Origin: Bacillus sp. ISL-7 | GTDB lineage: Bacteria; Bacillota; Bacilli; Bacillales_B; DSM-18226 | Direction of reading: 5' to 3' | Length of the DNA stretch: 53,243 nucleotides | Assembly (NCBI RefSeq): GCF_018613065.1 | Contig: NZ_JAGGQW010000018.1 | Span: forward strand, 1 to 53,243 | Shown here: positions 53,094 to 53,243 of the stretch, piece by piece | Layout of the letters: each line of letters opens with the position of its first letter | How positions within the stretch are numbered: the first letter of the stretch is position 1 | Position numbers and translations under genes: made by a program | The notes under the pieces: generated by a model | The model's database searches: none | Seen by the model: the letters and a program-made list of their open reading frames with translations, nothing else | What the model was told of the DNA's origin: nothing

Positions 53094-53109
53094 TGTTCTT
53101 TGAAAACTA
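53094..53109 (+). promoter_or_regulatory. boxA-type antitermination element in the 16S leader
   Basis: TGTTCTTTGAAAACTA, the conserved Bacillus pre-16S leader element, followed by AAACAAACAAAATC. Confidence 0.8.
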
Positions 53110-53193
53110 AACAAACAAAATCGTGCAAACAAACAAAAATTTTTAGTTTCAATTAAGAAACTAAGCCAACGTAACAAAATGAGCTAATCAACT

Positions 53194-53243
53194 TTCTTGG
53201 AGAGTTTGATCCTGGCTCAGGACGAACGCTGGCGGCGTGCCTA
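53194..53243 (+). rRNA. 16S ribosomal RNA, 5' end (partial)
   Basis: AGAGTTTGATCCTGGCTCAG at 53201-53220 and the following GACGAACGCTGGCGG are the universal 16S start. The first base is placed by counting back from that motif and may be off by a few bases. The gene runs off the window. Confidence 0.97.

Noticed and set aside
1..53243. CRISPR array, tRNA genes, prophage or complete insertion sequence
   Set aside because: No regularly spaced direct repeats, no tRNA cloverleaf and no transposase, integrase or phage structural gene were seen on reading both strands.

Overview
The window reads as chromosome of a Bacillaceae member (Bacillus sensu lato, possibly Neobacillus- or Peribacillus-like). 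The evidence is low GC, strong AGGAGG-type ribosome binding sites, guanine riboswitches on guaA and pbuG, a GlcT/ptsG antitermination system, a GutR-type sorbitol regulator, a T7SSb (Ess/Yuk) locus, and an rrn operon with tandem promoters and boxA running into 16S rRNA at the right edge. The genus is an inference.

Layout. 1-6.4 kb: a BCCT transporter, a minus-strand pair (PQQ beta-propeller dehydrogenase lipoprotein with a fused cytochrome c, plus a small exported protein), then a nearly gene-free stretch carrying four copies of one palindrome, then an N-terminally truncated RpiR-type regulator. 6.5-23.3 kb: a catabolic island. LysR and PucR regulators diverge. Next come mmsA and a class III omega-aminotransferase (beta-alanine-type degradation) and an AGCS symporter. 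An operon follows with an aldehyde dehydrogenase, a three-part amine/D-amino-acid dehydrogenase (DAO-type FAD subunit, 2Fe-2S subunit, NAD(P)-fold FAD subunit plus a separate BFD protein), a DHDPS-family lyase, an Asp/Glu-racemase-family protein, an NQO-type oxidoreductase and alanine dehydrogenase. The logic fits D-4-hydroxyproline-type oxidation to 2-oxoglutarate, with the racemase in the place usually taken by a proline-racemase-fold epimerase. Three promoter regions of this island share one operator-like motif.

23.3-33 kb: a macrolide-type glycosyltransferase with a frameshifted small ORF behind it, a DUF6241-like protein behind a 13-codon mini-ORF, a MerR-like coiled-coil protein flanked by palindromes and a decayed copy of itself, then a sorbitol module (gutR divergent from gutB-gutP-fruC, fruC frameshifted). 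33.4-41.3 kb: a decaying T7SSb locus (esxA, esaA, frameshifted essA, esaB, and only the N-terminus of essB, with no essC), followed in the same frame after a stop codon by a probable effector C-terminal domain and four small immunity-like genes. 41.6-53.2 kb: conserved housekeeping (MoxR, DUF58, transglutaminase, guaA, pbuG, glcT, ptsG, rrn).

The strongest leads are the racemase-containing hydroxyproline-like operon with its three-promoter operator, the four-palindrome array, the quinoprotein with a lanthanide-type Asp pair, and the T7SS deletion scar that leaves a stand-alone toxin domain with an immunity array. Three disrupted genes carry apparent +1 shifts in runs of 6-7 A/T, so assembly error must be excluded before calling them dead.
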